From NCBI GenBank assembly GCA_018609945.1, contig JAHENO010000029.1, forward strand, positions 1 to 23,713: a DNA stretch of 23,713 bases, written 5' to 3'. Positions 14,335 to 21,375 of the stretch are shown here, one piece after another. The stretch comes from Haloarculaceae archaeon (GTDB lineage Archaea; Halobacteriota; Halobacteria; Halobacteriales; Haloarculaceae). The position numbers were made by a program, and so were the translations under genes. Below the pieces are notes generated by a model. The model did no database searches and was not told where the DNA came from. It saw nothing but the letters and a program-made list of their open reading frames with translations. Numbering within the stretch: position 1 is the first letter of the stretch; every line of letters begins with the position of its first letter.

Positions 14335-14550
14335 ATGAGTCAATCTCAGTCCAGCAGCACCGACGACCTGGCCGACCTGTTCGTCTCCGTGACCGGCGAC
14401 GAGGAGGTCACCGAACGGCAGGACGAGGAAGGAGACGACCGCGAACTCCGCGACGAGAGCCGGATCGACGAGGCCGTCGCCGACGGGCTCGAAGACGCCA
14501 TCGCCGGCGCAGAGCCGGACACCGGCGACCCCGGAGACACCGGCGGGTGA
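14335..14550 (+). CDS. Small acidic protein (71 aa), function unknown
   Basis: The frame MSQSQSSSTDDLADLFVSVTG... encodes 71 residues, with about one third Asp/Glu and no Cys. Residues 9-20 (TDDLADLFVSVTGD) and 42-60 look helical; the C-terminus is a low-complexity DTGDPGDTGG tail. I recall similar short haloarchaeal proteins beginning with DLADLF.SVTG, but no function. The very acidic composition and G/C-rich third positions support real coding. The gene is 112 bases after archaemetzincin with its own TATA-like box. The 82-bp mobile-like element begins 94 bases downstream. Confidence 0.6.
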   Translation: MSQSQSSSTDDLADLFVSVTGDEEVTERQDEEGDDRELRDESRIDEAVADGLEDAIAGAEPDTGDPGDTGG

Positions 14551-14643
14551 CGGAAGCGTCCGTCGGCGAGTGCTTCTGATACTGTCGGCTATAACTTCGT
14601 GAGGACGCTCGACCATCCGCGGGAATCGAGACGTTCCGCAGTC

Positions 14644-14725
14644 ATACGGATTGCTGTAGCCGTTTTCCAGATCGACCGCACGCTGTACCCCGGTCGATCC
14701 GGCAAAGAACTACAGCAATCCGTAT
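14644..14725 (+). mobile_element. 82-bp MITE-like element, copy 1
   Basis: Perfect 16-bp terminal inverted repeats (ATACGGATTGCTGTAG at 14644-14659 and its complement at 14710-14725) bound a core with a further dyad, GATCGACCG/CGGTCGATC. The whole element is quasi-palindromic with a loop of about 12 bases. It matches the reverse complement of 21294-21375 at 80 of 82 positions. There is no coding frame, so movement would need a transposase elsewhere. A possible CAGT duplication flanks it if one extra base belongs to the left end, but this is not seen at copy 2. Confidence 0.85.
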
Positions 14726-14770
14726 CAGTAGCCGCCAATACGAACGATATCAGCGACCGAAAAACGCCGC

Positions 14771-15037
14771 TCAGGCGCCCGCGTCGGCGAGTGCCGACTC
14801 GATGTCGTCGGCCTGCGTGACCCCGACGAACCGCTCGACGACGCCGTCGTCGTTCTCGACGATGAGTGTCGGCAGCGAGCGGACCTGGTATTCGTTGGCC
14901 ACGTCCTGTTGTTCGTCGACGTTTATTTTCTCGAACTCGACGTCCGGGTACTCCGCCTCGACCTCCTCGAGGATGGGATCCTGTGTCTTGCAGGGGCCAC
15001 ACCAGTCCGCGTAGAAGTCTTTCAACGTGACGGTCAT
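14771..15037 (-). CDS. Thioredoxin
   Basis: A small cytosolic dithiol-disulfide oxidoreductase of 88 residues, shorter than the usual 105-110 because the first beta strand and helix are missing, as in many archaeal thioredoxins. It has WCGPCK with Cys13 and Cys16, and the cis-Pro loop RSLPT (Pro56). The ATG at 15037 places DFYADWCGPC directly at the N-terminus; an upstream in-frame start at 15100 would add a tail with no thioredoxin similarity. A TATA-like GCTTATCC lies about 30 bases upstream. The reductase partner is not in the window. The gene lies between the 82-bp element and a broken gene. Confidence 0.92.
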   Translation of the reverse strand: MTVTLKDFYADWCGPCKTQDPILEEVEAEYPDVEFEKINVDEQQDVANEYQVRSLPTLIVENDDGVVERFVGVTQADDIESALADAGA

Positions 15038-15225
15038 GCGTGCGACGGACGTACTCCGGCAATCCGGATAAGCGTTTTCCACCTGGCGGACGCGGTGCAC
15101 GACCGGACATCATCAATAATTTGTAACGCCCCACAATAATGTGATAGGCTTGATGAGTTTCCCTGATACCGTGGGAGACGGAGGGTGCGTGTGCAGCACG
15201 GCAATGCGTGCACTCTTCGGGGCAA

Positions 15226-15455
15226 CCGCCGGTGTCTTCTTCGGCGAATCCGTTGGCGTCGAAGAAAACGTCGGCGTACAGTGTTGCCATCTCCGCGTCA
15301 TCGAAGGTGACGCCGACGTGGTCGGGCGCTTCGAACCGGTATCACGACTCGTCCTCGCCGGCTGGAACGACCTCGACGACCCGGACGCCGAGAACGTACT
15401 CCTCGTAGACGCTCTCCGTTGCGTCGCCGATCGGCGGGTCGCGCGATTGAGCCAT
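15226..15455 (-). pseudogene. Broken small haloarchaeal gene with in-frame TGA and disrupted 3' end
   Basis: From the ATG at 15455 the frame reads MAQSRDPPIGDATESVYEEY, continues to VVPAGEDES and meets TGA at codon 38 (15344-15342). The same frame then carries on with typical haloarchaeal coding character: YRFEAPDHVGVTFDD, then ATLYADVFFDANGFAEED, with third positions mostly G or C. A single change from TGG to TGA would explain the stop. After about 15226 the frame changes to Cys/His-rich, untypical sequence, so the original C-terminus looks replaced or deleted. I recall an intact haloarchaeal family of about 100-130 residues with this N-terminus, from memory only. A TATA-like TATATATG at 15500-15508 remains upstream. 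Confidence 0.6.
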
Positions 15456-15620
15456 GTGGTCTCCCTGCGCGGGGGCGCATTTGAGTCTGTGTAATTGGTG
15501 TATATATGTCCAGCCAGACGTAGTGTAGCATCAATAAACGTACGCGATTGCCACCGAAAAAGAACGGAGAGAACACGGGTGGGATGCTGAACTCGTCCTC
15601 CGAGCCTCGCGGCCGAGCCC

Positions 15621-15650
15621 CTTGCAATGGGCCGGCTGGGGCCGTGCAAG
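15621..15650. repeat. Short hairpin upstream of zinc-finger gene
   Basis: CTTGCA (15621-15626) pairs with TGCAAG (15645-15650), and GGCC words inside can pair with each other. It lies about 80 bases before the zinc-finger start and ahead of that gene's TATA-like box, so it is not in the expected mRNA. It may be a 3' structure of another transcript or chance. Confidence 0.25.
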
Positions 15651-15702
15651 ATGGCGGGGACGTATCGAACAGTTAGTCACGAGCGGTACGCTCGGCGAGA
15701 CA

Positions 15703-15712
15703 TTTATCTATA
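15703..15712 (+). promoter_or_regulatory. TATA-like box of zinc-finger gene
   Basis: TTTATCTATA is centred about 26 bases before the ATG at 15733, consistent with a leaderless transcript and with choosing this ATG. Confidence 0.6.
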
Positions 15713-15732
15713 GGTGGTGGCAAGGTAGTGTT

Positions 15733-15939
15733 ATGCCAACACATAGCACGAGGGGCGAAACGCTTCTGGAACGACTGCGGAGGCGCTACGAGACCACCGA
15801 CACGAGGTGTCCGGAGTGTGGATTCGTGGACACCGAGGGGAACTGGACAACCCAGATGGACGGTTTGCAGGTCGTGTATCATCACGTGTGCCCGAGTTGT
15901 GGCGCTGACCGGAAACACGTCTTCCAGCTCGAAAAATAG
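15733..15939 (+). CDS. Two-CPxCG zinc-finger protein, HVO_0649-like
   Basis: A 68-residue haloarchaeal zinc-finger microprotein. It has two CPxCG knuckles, CPECG (Cys26, Cys29) and CPSCG (Cys53, Cys56), which together can hold one Zn2+. The N-terminal helix TLLERLRRRYETTDTRCPEC resembles the HVO_0649-type family as I recall it. The spacing between knuckles contains a beta hairpin with WTTQMDG and VVYHHVC. The protein is less acidic than most neighbours, and a regulatory or nucleic-acid-binding role is usual to suggest but unproven. It has its own promoter and is separated from Sec61-beta by about 190 bases that include three copies of CCGCCTGC and no gene. Confidence 0.8.
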   Translation: MPTHSTRGETLLERLRRRYETTDTRCPECGFVDTEGNWTTQMDGLQVVYHHVCPSCGADRKHVFQLEK

Positions 15940-16133
15940 ACCCGCTACGGCTTGCACGCTGTTGCTGTGGGTCGGTACTATCCGCCTGCCGCCCTGTCCG
16001 CCTGCCGAACTGACCGCCTGCTGATGACGTGACGAACGCGAAAAATAGGGTTCGAAGCACCACGCAGTACTCGTAACAGTGTTGCACGACCGGTCCCGAA
16101 AAGCTTACACCCGGTGACCGACCACTCCAGGGT

Positions 16134-16292
16134 ATGAGTAGTTCCGACGGCTCTGGCCTGATGTCGAGTGCCGGTCTCGTCCGGTACTTCGACGCCGAGG
16201 ACAGCAACGCCATCCGCTTCGACCCCAAGACCGTGATCGCGTTCGGCGCGCTCACGGGCGTGTTCATTCTCGTCCTGAACCTCGTCGCCTGA
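16134..16292 (+). CDS. secG: Preprotein translocase subunit Sec61-beta (SecG)
   Basis: The 52-residue frame encodes the small tail-anchored subunit of the Sec translocon, which sits in the membrane beside SecY and SecE. The cytosolic part reads GLMSSAGLVRYFDAEDSNAI and PKTVIAFG, both diagnostic blocks of archaeal Sec61-beta, followed by one membrane helix (about residues 33-51, VIAFGALTGVFILVLNLVA). Length is normal for haloarchaea. A TATA-like AAAAGCTTACAC lies about 30-38 bases upstream. FAU-1 starts 41 bases after the stop, so co-transcription is likely. Confidence 0.95.
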   Translation: MSSSDGSGLMSSAGLVRYFDAEDSNAIRFDPKTVIAFGALTGVFILVLNLVA

Positions 16293-16333
16293 CGACCGGG
16301 GAACCTTTGGGGAGGGGGCACCAGGCACAGTCG

Positions 16334-17716
16334 ATGAGCGTCCGCGTTCGCGGCGTCTACGCGACGGCACTGACGGCACTCCTCGAGGACGTGGTCCAGG
16401 CGTCCCCGCCCATCCGCGAGCGGTTCGACGCGGACTTTCCCGTCGAACCGGCCGACGCCACCGTGGAGACGACCGGCGACCGCCAGGGGGTCTGCGTCGC
16501 CGGCGACGAAGAGTGCGTGGCGGCAGTGACCGACCGCCTGCGCGGGGCAGGCCGGGATACCCTCGCCTGGCCGGCCGCACTCCCCTGCGGTGCGGTTTAC
16601 GCCGGCGAGATTACCGAGACGCTCGGGGGCGGCGCCGTCGTCGACGTCGGCGACGGCGAGGGGTATCTGCCCTACTCGAAGACCGCCCGCCACGTCGAGG
16701 AGGGTGACTGCCTGCGCGTCCAGGTCAGAGAGCCCAGTCCGCCCTGGACGTCCGGCCGGCCGGTGCTCGATACGACGCTGCGCGTCCACGGGGCGCTGGT
16801 CGGACTGGTCCGGGGCGGGACGGCGAGCGCCACGGGCCCGGAACTGGCCGATCTGGTGCCGACGGACCCGCCGGAGGGATGGGCGCCCGACTGGGGACGC
16901 GCGAGCGAGGACGCCAGCCTGGACGCGCTGGACGCGGCACTGGACCGCACCGGGGAGCGCGCCCGTGCCCTCGACGCGGCGTTCGAAGGCGCACCACCGC
17001 CCGCCGAGGGCGCGCCTCGTCGGTACTACGACGGGGACGCCACCCGGTGGGTGTGGTTCGGCCGCGAGTCGCGGTTCGCGCTGGACGAACACCGCCGCGG
17101 CGTCGTCGAGACGATGGCCGGCCACCACCGGGTCAAAGCCGCCACCGAGGGCGCGAGCGCCGCGGTGGACTTCGTCGAGGCGGTCTGCGAGGCGGCCAGC
17201 GAGTGGACCGGGCCCTGTGATTTCCCGTTCGATGCGGCGGCGCGACAGTTCGGCCCCCGCGAGGGCGAGACGGTGACCATCGCCCACGGCAAGCCCGACG
17301 GCCGGTGTCTCTCGCTGGGCCGTGCCGAGGTGACTGCGCGCGACCCGGACGGCTCCGTGACCGTCCGCCGGGATATCTCCGGGGGCGGCACCTACGACGC
17401 CCTGGGCGTCCAGCGCCGGGACGGCGACGAGGCAATCACCAAACTCGAAGAGGGACGGTGGTGGTACCCGACGGTCTACCGCGGCGCCGACGGGACCAAA
17501 CGGGGGACCTACGTCAACGTCTGTACCCCCGTGGAGGTCTTCCCCGACGAGGTCAGGTACGTCGACCTCCACGTCGACGTGGTCCGGACACCCGACGGGA
17601 CGGTCCGGCGCGTCGACGACGACGAACTCGACGCGGCGGTCGACGCCGGGAACGTCCCGGACGACCTCGCAGCGAAGGCCCGCGAGGTCGCGGGCGCGCT
17701 CGAAAACGCGCTCTGA
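16334..17716 (+). CDS. Probable ribonuclease FAU-1
   Basis: A 460-residue RNA-binding protein of the FAU-1 family, an RNase E/G-like archaeal ribonuclease that binds AU-rich RNA and has been linked to 5S rRNA processing. Residues about 85-135 (GAVYAGEITETLGGGAVVDVGDGEGYLPYSKTA) form an S1-like RNA-binding domain. The C-terminal part from about 290 is a DUF402 domain: the segment GKPDGRCLSLGRAEV, then GTYDALGVQRRDGDEAITKLEEGRWWYPTVY and TYVNVCTPVEVFPDEVRYVDLHVDVV, where the paired Asp/Glu residues are typical. An alpha-helical linker with HHRVKAATEG lies between. The ATG at 16334 is preferred over one nine codons upstream. It follows Sec61-beta by 41 bases. Confidence 0.88.
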   Translation: MSVRVRGVYATALTALLEDVVQASPPIRERFDADFPVEPADATVETTGDRQGVCVAGDEECVAAVTDRLRGAGRDTLAWPAALPCGAVYAGEITETLGGGAVVDVGDGEGYLPYSKTARHVEEGDCLRVQVREPSPPWTSGRPVLDTTLRVHGALVGLVRGGTASATGPELADLVPTDPPEGWAPDWGRASEDASLDALDAALDRTGERARALDAAFEGAPPPAEGAPRRYYDGDATRWVWFGRESRFALDEHRRGVVETMAGHHRVKAATEGASAAVDFVEAVCEAASEWTGPCDFPFDAAARQFGPREGETVTIAHGKPDGRCLSLGRAEVTARDPDGSVTVRRDISGGGTYDALGVQRRDGDEAITKLEEGRWWYPTVYRGADGTKRGTYVNVCTPVEVFPDEVRYVDLHVDVVRTPDGTVRRVDDDELDAAVDAGNVPDDLAAKAREVAGALENAL

Positions 17717-17781
17717 AGGGTCCACGCGCTGGCTGCTCCGCGCTCTGGTGTCCCCGACCTGATAGCCCGGGCCGCCGGTAG

Positions 17782-17789
17782 GCCTATTA
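17782..17789 (+). promoter_or_regulatory. TATA-like box
   Basis: CCTATTACC is centred about 28 bases before the ATG at 17813. A second AT-rich word, GGTATAATG, lies too close to the start to act as the TATA box. Confidence 0.4.
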
Positions 17790-17812
17790 CCCCTTGCATG
17801 GTATAATGTGGC

Positions 17813-18262
17813 ATGGCACAGCACGAGAACGGCTCCGACGACACGGCCTCGGGCGAACCTGGCGACGATGCGGTGCCAGCGACGGGACTCAGCGACGCGG
17901 AGTGTGAGGCGTTGCACAGCGTCGAACTCGGGGTGGAGTGGCTCCACCGCGCGCACGGCGACCTGGTGGAGTTTCACCACAAGACCGGGCACGCGATGGA
18001 CCACCTCGCGGAGGCGGAGTCGCAGTTGCGGGCCTGCGGACACACCGACCTCGCGGACGCGTTGCGCGACGAGTGTCTCCCGCGGGGGGTCATCGACGAG
18101 GACCGGTGGTCATACGACGTCCTCGAGAGCTACCAAGAGGGGTTTCTCGCGGACCTGACCGCGTTCGAGGAGCGCACCCGCGAGGCGGTGGCCGACGGCC
18201 GGCGCCACGTCACCGAACGGCGCCAGGAACGCGAGTGGAAGCGCCGCGCCACGAAGGAGTGA
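17813..18262 (+). CDS. Conserved haloarchaeal protein (149 aa), helical, function unknown
   Basis: I do not recognise a named family. After a disordered acidic N-terminus (about 1-28) the protein appears to be entirely helical: SVELGVEWLHRAHGDLVEFHHKTGHAMDHL, then AEAESQLRACGHTDLADALRDECLPRGV, and a C-terminal long helix (about residues 105-149) ending in REWKRRATKE. The His-rich stretch HRAHGDLVEFHHKTGHAMDH is unusual: six His and several Glu/Asp within about 25 residues of a helical pair could bind metal, as in hemerythrin-like or DinB-like bundles, but no specific motif is met. It lies 60 bases before the membrane hydrolase and may be co-transcribed. Confidence 0.7.
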   Translation: MAQHENGSDDTASGEPGDDAVPATGLSDAECEALHSVELGVEWLHRAHGDLVEFHHKTGHAMDHLAEAESQLRACGHTDLADALRDECLPRGVIDEDRWSYDVLESYQEGFLADLTAFEERTREAVADGRRHVTERRQEREWKRRATKE

Positions 18263-18322
18263 CCCACAGCAGTCGGACCGCGCAACCCGGCCGCATATAC
18301 CGCCCGGGGGTGAAGGAGGGGT

Positions 18323-18910
18323 ATGCCGAACTATCCGACACACGCCCGCTGGGGACGCGTGGGGGCGGCAATGATGGGGCTGGCCATCGGGGGGGCGGTC
18401 TACACGCTCGTCGGTGCCGTCGTCCTCGCCGCCGTCGGCGCGTTCGGGGCCGCCGTAACCACGTTCGTCGGCTCGATCTACCCGGACGTCGACCACCACA
18501 CCTCGGTTCCCCGGCGGAAAGTCGTCCACGGCTTTCGCGTCCTCGCCGTCCTCGCCGTCGGCGGTCTCGCCGCGGCCAACTGGGAAACCCTGCTCGCCGT
18601 CGGCGGGACCGCGGCCGACGCGGTCGGCGCGTCACTCCCGCCGGCGCTCGTCGCCGCGGCGCTGGTGGGGGTCGGTGCGATCGTCGTCGCCGGACTGGTG
18701 GACCCGCTGGTCGGACTCGTCACCGTGCAACACCGCGGCTGGACCCACAGCGTCCCGATCAACTTCGGTCTGGTCGCAGCACTGGTCGCCGGCGCCTGGG
18801 TCGGTACCGGGTCGCTCGACACTCCGGCGCGGTTCGTTGCCGTCGCCGTGACGGGTTCGTTCTATCTCGGGACGCTCATCCACCTCGGCCTCGACGGCGA
18901 GATACCGTAA
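18323..18910 (+). CDS. Membrane-bound metal-dependent hydrolase (YdjM/LexA-binding-like family)
   Basis: Integral membrane protein of 195 residues. It carries the family's polar motifs between hydrophobic helices: THARWGR near the N-terminus, GSIYPDVDHHTS (about residues 49-60), QHRGWTHS (about 135-142) and LIHLGLDGEIP at the C-terminus. The conserved Asp/His residues are thought to bind metal at the membrane face. About five membrane helices are visible. The physiological substrate is unknown. The ATG at 18323 follows GGAGGGGT, a possible ribosome-binding site. Next is the CoxL-type gene, 39 bases on. Confidence 0.85.
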   Translation: MPNYPTHARWGRVGAAMMGLAIGGAVYTLVGAVVLAAVGAFGAAVTTFVGSIYPDVDHHTSVPRRKVVHGFRVLAVLAVGGLAAANWETLLAVGGTAADAVGASLPPALVAAALVGVGAIVVAGLVDPLVGLVTVQHRGWTHSVPINFGLVAALVAGAWVGTGSLDTPARFVAVAVTGSFYLGTLIHLGLDGEIP

Positions 18911-18949
18911 CCCGGTGCTTTTTGCGCGACCCGCCCCTTCGATCGGTTC

Positions 18950-21259
18950 ATGAGCGACGCCGAGGACTTCCGCCCGGGCGAACTCGTCGGCACGTCGGTC
19001 CAGCGCCGCGAGGACCCGCACCTGCTCTCGGGCGAGGCGGAGTACACGGACGACATCCAGCACGGGGACGGTGTCCACCTGGCGCTGTGTCGTAGCCAGT
19101 ACGGCCACGCGCGAATCGAGGACGTCGACCCGAGCGACGCGCTGGGGCTGGACGGAGTGGTGGCGGTGTACACGGCAGCGGACGTCGAGGCGTCGGACGC
19201 ACCGGGGATACTCCGGGCCGACGACTCGGACCGGCCGGTGCCCGCACATCCACTGCTGGCCGGGGAGACGGCGACCTACCAGGGCCAGCCGGTCGCCGCG
19301 GTCGTCGCAGAGGATCGCTACACCGCGCGCGACGCCGCCGAGCGCGTCGACATCTCTTACGAGCGGTTGCCGGCCGTCGTCGACCCGGACGCGGCGCTGG
19401 AGACGGATGCGCCCGCGATTCACGACGGGGCGCCGGACAACGTCGCCTTCGAGTGGGACACCGGCGACGAGGACGCCGCCGAGGCGGCACTCGACGCGGC
19501 CGACAGGGTCGTCGAGGTAGAGGTGCCGATAAACCGCGTGATGCCGACAGCGATGGAGCCACGGGCTGCCGTGGCAACGGCCGACGGGTCGGACCTCTCG
19601 CTCGCACTGACCACGCAGAACCCCCACCAGATGCGCTCGGACGCCGCGGAGACGCTGGGCGTCCCCGAAGACCGGATCGACGTGCGCGCGCCGGACGTCG
19701 GCGGCGGGTTCGGCGGGAAACTCCAGCCGTACCCGGGCTATCTCCTGACGGCCTGGACGGCACTGCAACTGGAGCGGCCGGTGAAGTGGACGGCCACCAG
19801 GAGCGAAGACCTCCAGTCGATGATCCACTCCCGGGAACACGACGTCGCCGCGCAGGTGGGCGTCAGCGACGCCGGCGACATCGAGGGACTGCGCCTCGAC
19901 ACCGTCGCGCCCGTTGGCGGCTACCTCGTCGCCGGCGGGTCGACCGTCCCGAAGAACCTCGGCCTGATGGCCAACGGCCAGTACGCGATTCCGGGCGCGT
20001 ACGTCCACACGACCGGCGTGTTCACGAACACGGCGCCGCTGTCGGCCTACCGCGGCGCTGGCCGGCCCGAGGCGACGTACGTCATCGAACGACTCGTTTA
20101 CGAGGTTGCGGGGGAACTCGGCCTCGACCCGGTCGAATTTCGTCGGCGAAACTACGTCGGGTCGTTCCCCTACGAGACCGGACTCGGGCGGACCTACGAT
20201 TCGGGCGACTACGGGAAGACGCTCGACACCGCGCTCGGTCACGTCGACTACGAGGAGTTCCGCGAGCGCCAGGAACGGTTGCGCGAGGAGGGTCGCTATC
20301 TCGGGATCGGCGTCTCGGCCTACGTCGAGGCCTGCGGTGTCGGCCCCGGCATCGGGGAGGCCGGATCGGTCGAACTCACCCCCTCGGGGACGGTCGTCGT
20401 GAAAGCCGGGACCGCCGAAATCGGCACCGGCCACCGGACGGGCTACACCCAGATCGTCGCCGCCGAACTGGGCGTCCCGATCGAGAACGTCGAGGTGATC
20501 GAGGGCGACACCGCGACGATGGAGGAGGGAACCGGCACGTTCGGCAGCCGTGCGATGCCGGTCGCGGGGAGTGCCGTCCGCGAGAGCGCCGAGCGCGTCC
20601 GCGAGCAGGCCCGCGAGATCGCGGCCCACCACCTCGAAGCGTCTGTCGACGATGTCGCCGCCGGCGACGGCGAGTTCCACATCCGGGGCGCGCCCGACCG
20701 GTCGCTGACCCTCACCGAGGTTGCCGAACTGGCGGACGCTGGCGACGTGCCGGCAGGCGTCGACCCCGACCTAGCCGCCGAGTCCCAGTACGACCCGCCA
20801 AACTACACCTTCCCGTTCGGGACCCACGTCGCCCTCGTCGAGGTTGAGCCCGACACTGGCGAGATCGAGATCGACCGCTACGTCGCGGTCGACGACGTGG
20901 GCACACAAATCAACCCCACTATCGTCGAGGGCCAGATCCACGGCGGCATCGTCCAGGGCATCGGCCAGGCCCTCTACGAGGAGACGACCTACGACGACAA
21001 CGGCACGCTCGTCAGCGGCTCCCTGCAGGATTACGCCCTGCCCCGGGCCGGACACGTTCCCGAACTGGAATGGGACTCGACGGTCACGGAGTGTCCGCAC
21101 AACCCGCTCGGCGTGAAAGGCGTCGGCGAGGCGGGTGCCATCGCGGCGCCGCCGGCCATCGTCAACGCCGTCGCCGACGCGCTCGAACCCTTCGACATCG
21201 GGGGCCTGGAGATGCCCCTGACCCCCGAGCGAATCTGGCGGGCGGTGCAGGACTCGTAG
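18950..21259 (+). CDS. Xanthine dehydrogenase/CoxL-family molybdopterin-binding subunit (form II)
   Basis: The large, molybdenum-cofactor-binding subunit of a xanthine-oxidase-family hydroxylase, 769 residues, normal for CoxL/CutL proteins. The N-terminal domain has the substrate-channel block REDPHLLSGEAEYTDDI. The cofactor-binding loops are VGGGFGGK (about 250-257) and GTAEIGTGHRTGYTQI (about 487-502), and the catalytic glutamate is Glu727 in GVGEAG. The active-site loop is AYRGAGR (366-372), the form II signature; form I, the true CO dehydrogenases, carry AYxCSFR. It therefore probably oxidises an unknown aldehyde or N-heterocycle. The FAD (CoxM) and 2Fe-2S (CoxS) subunits are not next to it in this window. 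An 82-bp element begins 34 bases after the stop. Confidence 0.9.
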   Translation: MSDAEDFRPGELVGTSVQRREDPHLLSGEAEYTDDIQHGDGVHLALCRSQYGHARIEDVDPSDALGLDGVVAVYTAADVEASDAPGILRADDSDRPVPAHPLLAGETATYQGQPVAAVVAEDRYTARDAAERVDISYERLPAVVDPDAALETDAPAIHDGAPDNVAFEWDTGDEDAAEAALDAADRVVEVEVPINRVMPTAMEPRAAVATADGSDLSLALTTQNPHQMRSDAAETLGVPEDRIDVRAPDVGGGFGGKLQPYPGYLLTAWTALQLERPVKWTATRSEDLQSMIHSREHDVAAQVGVSDAGDIEGLRLDTVAPVGGYLVAGGSTVPKNLGLMANGQYAIPGAYVHTTGVFTNTAPLSAYRGAGRPEATYVIERLVYEVAGELGLDPVEFRRRNYVGSFPYETGLGRTYDSGDYGKTLDTALGHVDYEEFRERQERLREEGRYLGIGVSAYVEACGVGPGIGEAGSVELTPSGTVVVKAGTAEIGTGHRTGYTQIVAAELGVPIENVEVIEGDTATMEEGTGTFGSRAMPVAGSAVRESAERVREQAREIAAHHLEASVDDVAAGDGEFHIRGAPDRSLTLTEVAELADAGDVPAGVDPDLAAESQYDPPNYTFPFGTHVALVEVEPDTGEIEIDRYVAVDDVGTQINPTIVEGQIHGGIVQGIGQALYEETTYDDNGTLVSGSLQDYALPRAGHVPELEWDSTVTECPHNPLGVKGVGEAGAIAAPPAIVNAVADALEPFDIGGLEMPLTPERIWRAVQDS

Positions 21260-21293
21260 AGAGCAGACGGCGTCGTCGCTCGCGCCCCCCGTC

Positions 21294-21375
21294 ATACGGA
21301 TTGCTGTAGTTCTTTGCCGGATCGATCGGGGTACAGCGTGCGGTCGACCTGGAAAACGGCTACAGCAATCCGTAT
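21294..21375 (-). mobile_element. 82-bp MITE-like element, copy 2 (inverted relative to copy 1)
   Basis: Same element as at 14644-14725 but in reverse orientation, with two base differences, both in the inner dyad (A to G and G to A in copy 1 orientation). The 16-bp terminal inverted repeats are perfect. The left end is 34 bases after the CoxL stop. The right end base, T21375, is the complement of the last base of the TGA stop of the LURP-one gene. No target duplication is evident. Confidence 0.85.

Noticed and set aside
15050..15090. CGTTTTCCA near the thioredoxin promoter as a third, decayed copy of the 82-bp element
   Set aside because: Only one 9-base word is shared, and the terminal repeats are missing.
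15342..15344. The in-frame TGA as selenocysteine or another recoded residue
   Set aside because: Haloarchaea are not known to use selenocysteine, there is no visible SECIS-like stem, and the 3' end of the gene is also damaged, so decay is simpler.
15960..16022. Three CCGCCTGC words before secG as a repeat array
   Set aside because: They are short, irregularly spaced and GC-rich. There is no constant spacer or unit, so it is not CRISPR-like and could be chance.
15731..18043. A 770-codon minus-strand open frame opposite secG and FAU-1
   Set aside because: It lies antisense to genes with clear family motifs and has no recognisable domain of its own.
18632..20680. A 682-codon minus-strand open frame opposite the CoxL gene
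   Set aside because: Same antisense effect; the CoxL frame has all cofactor-binding motifs.
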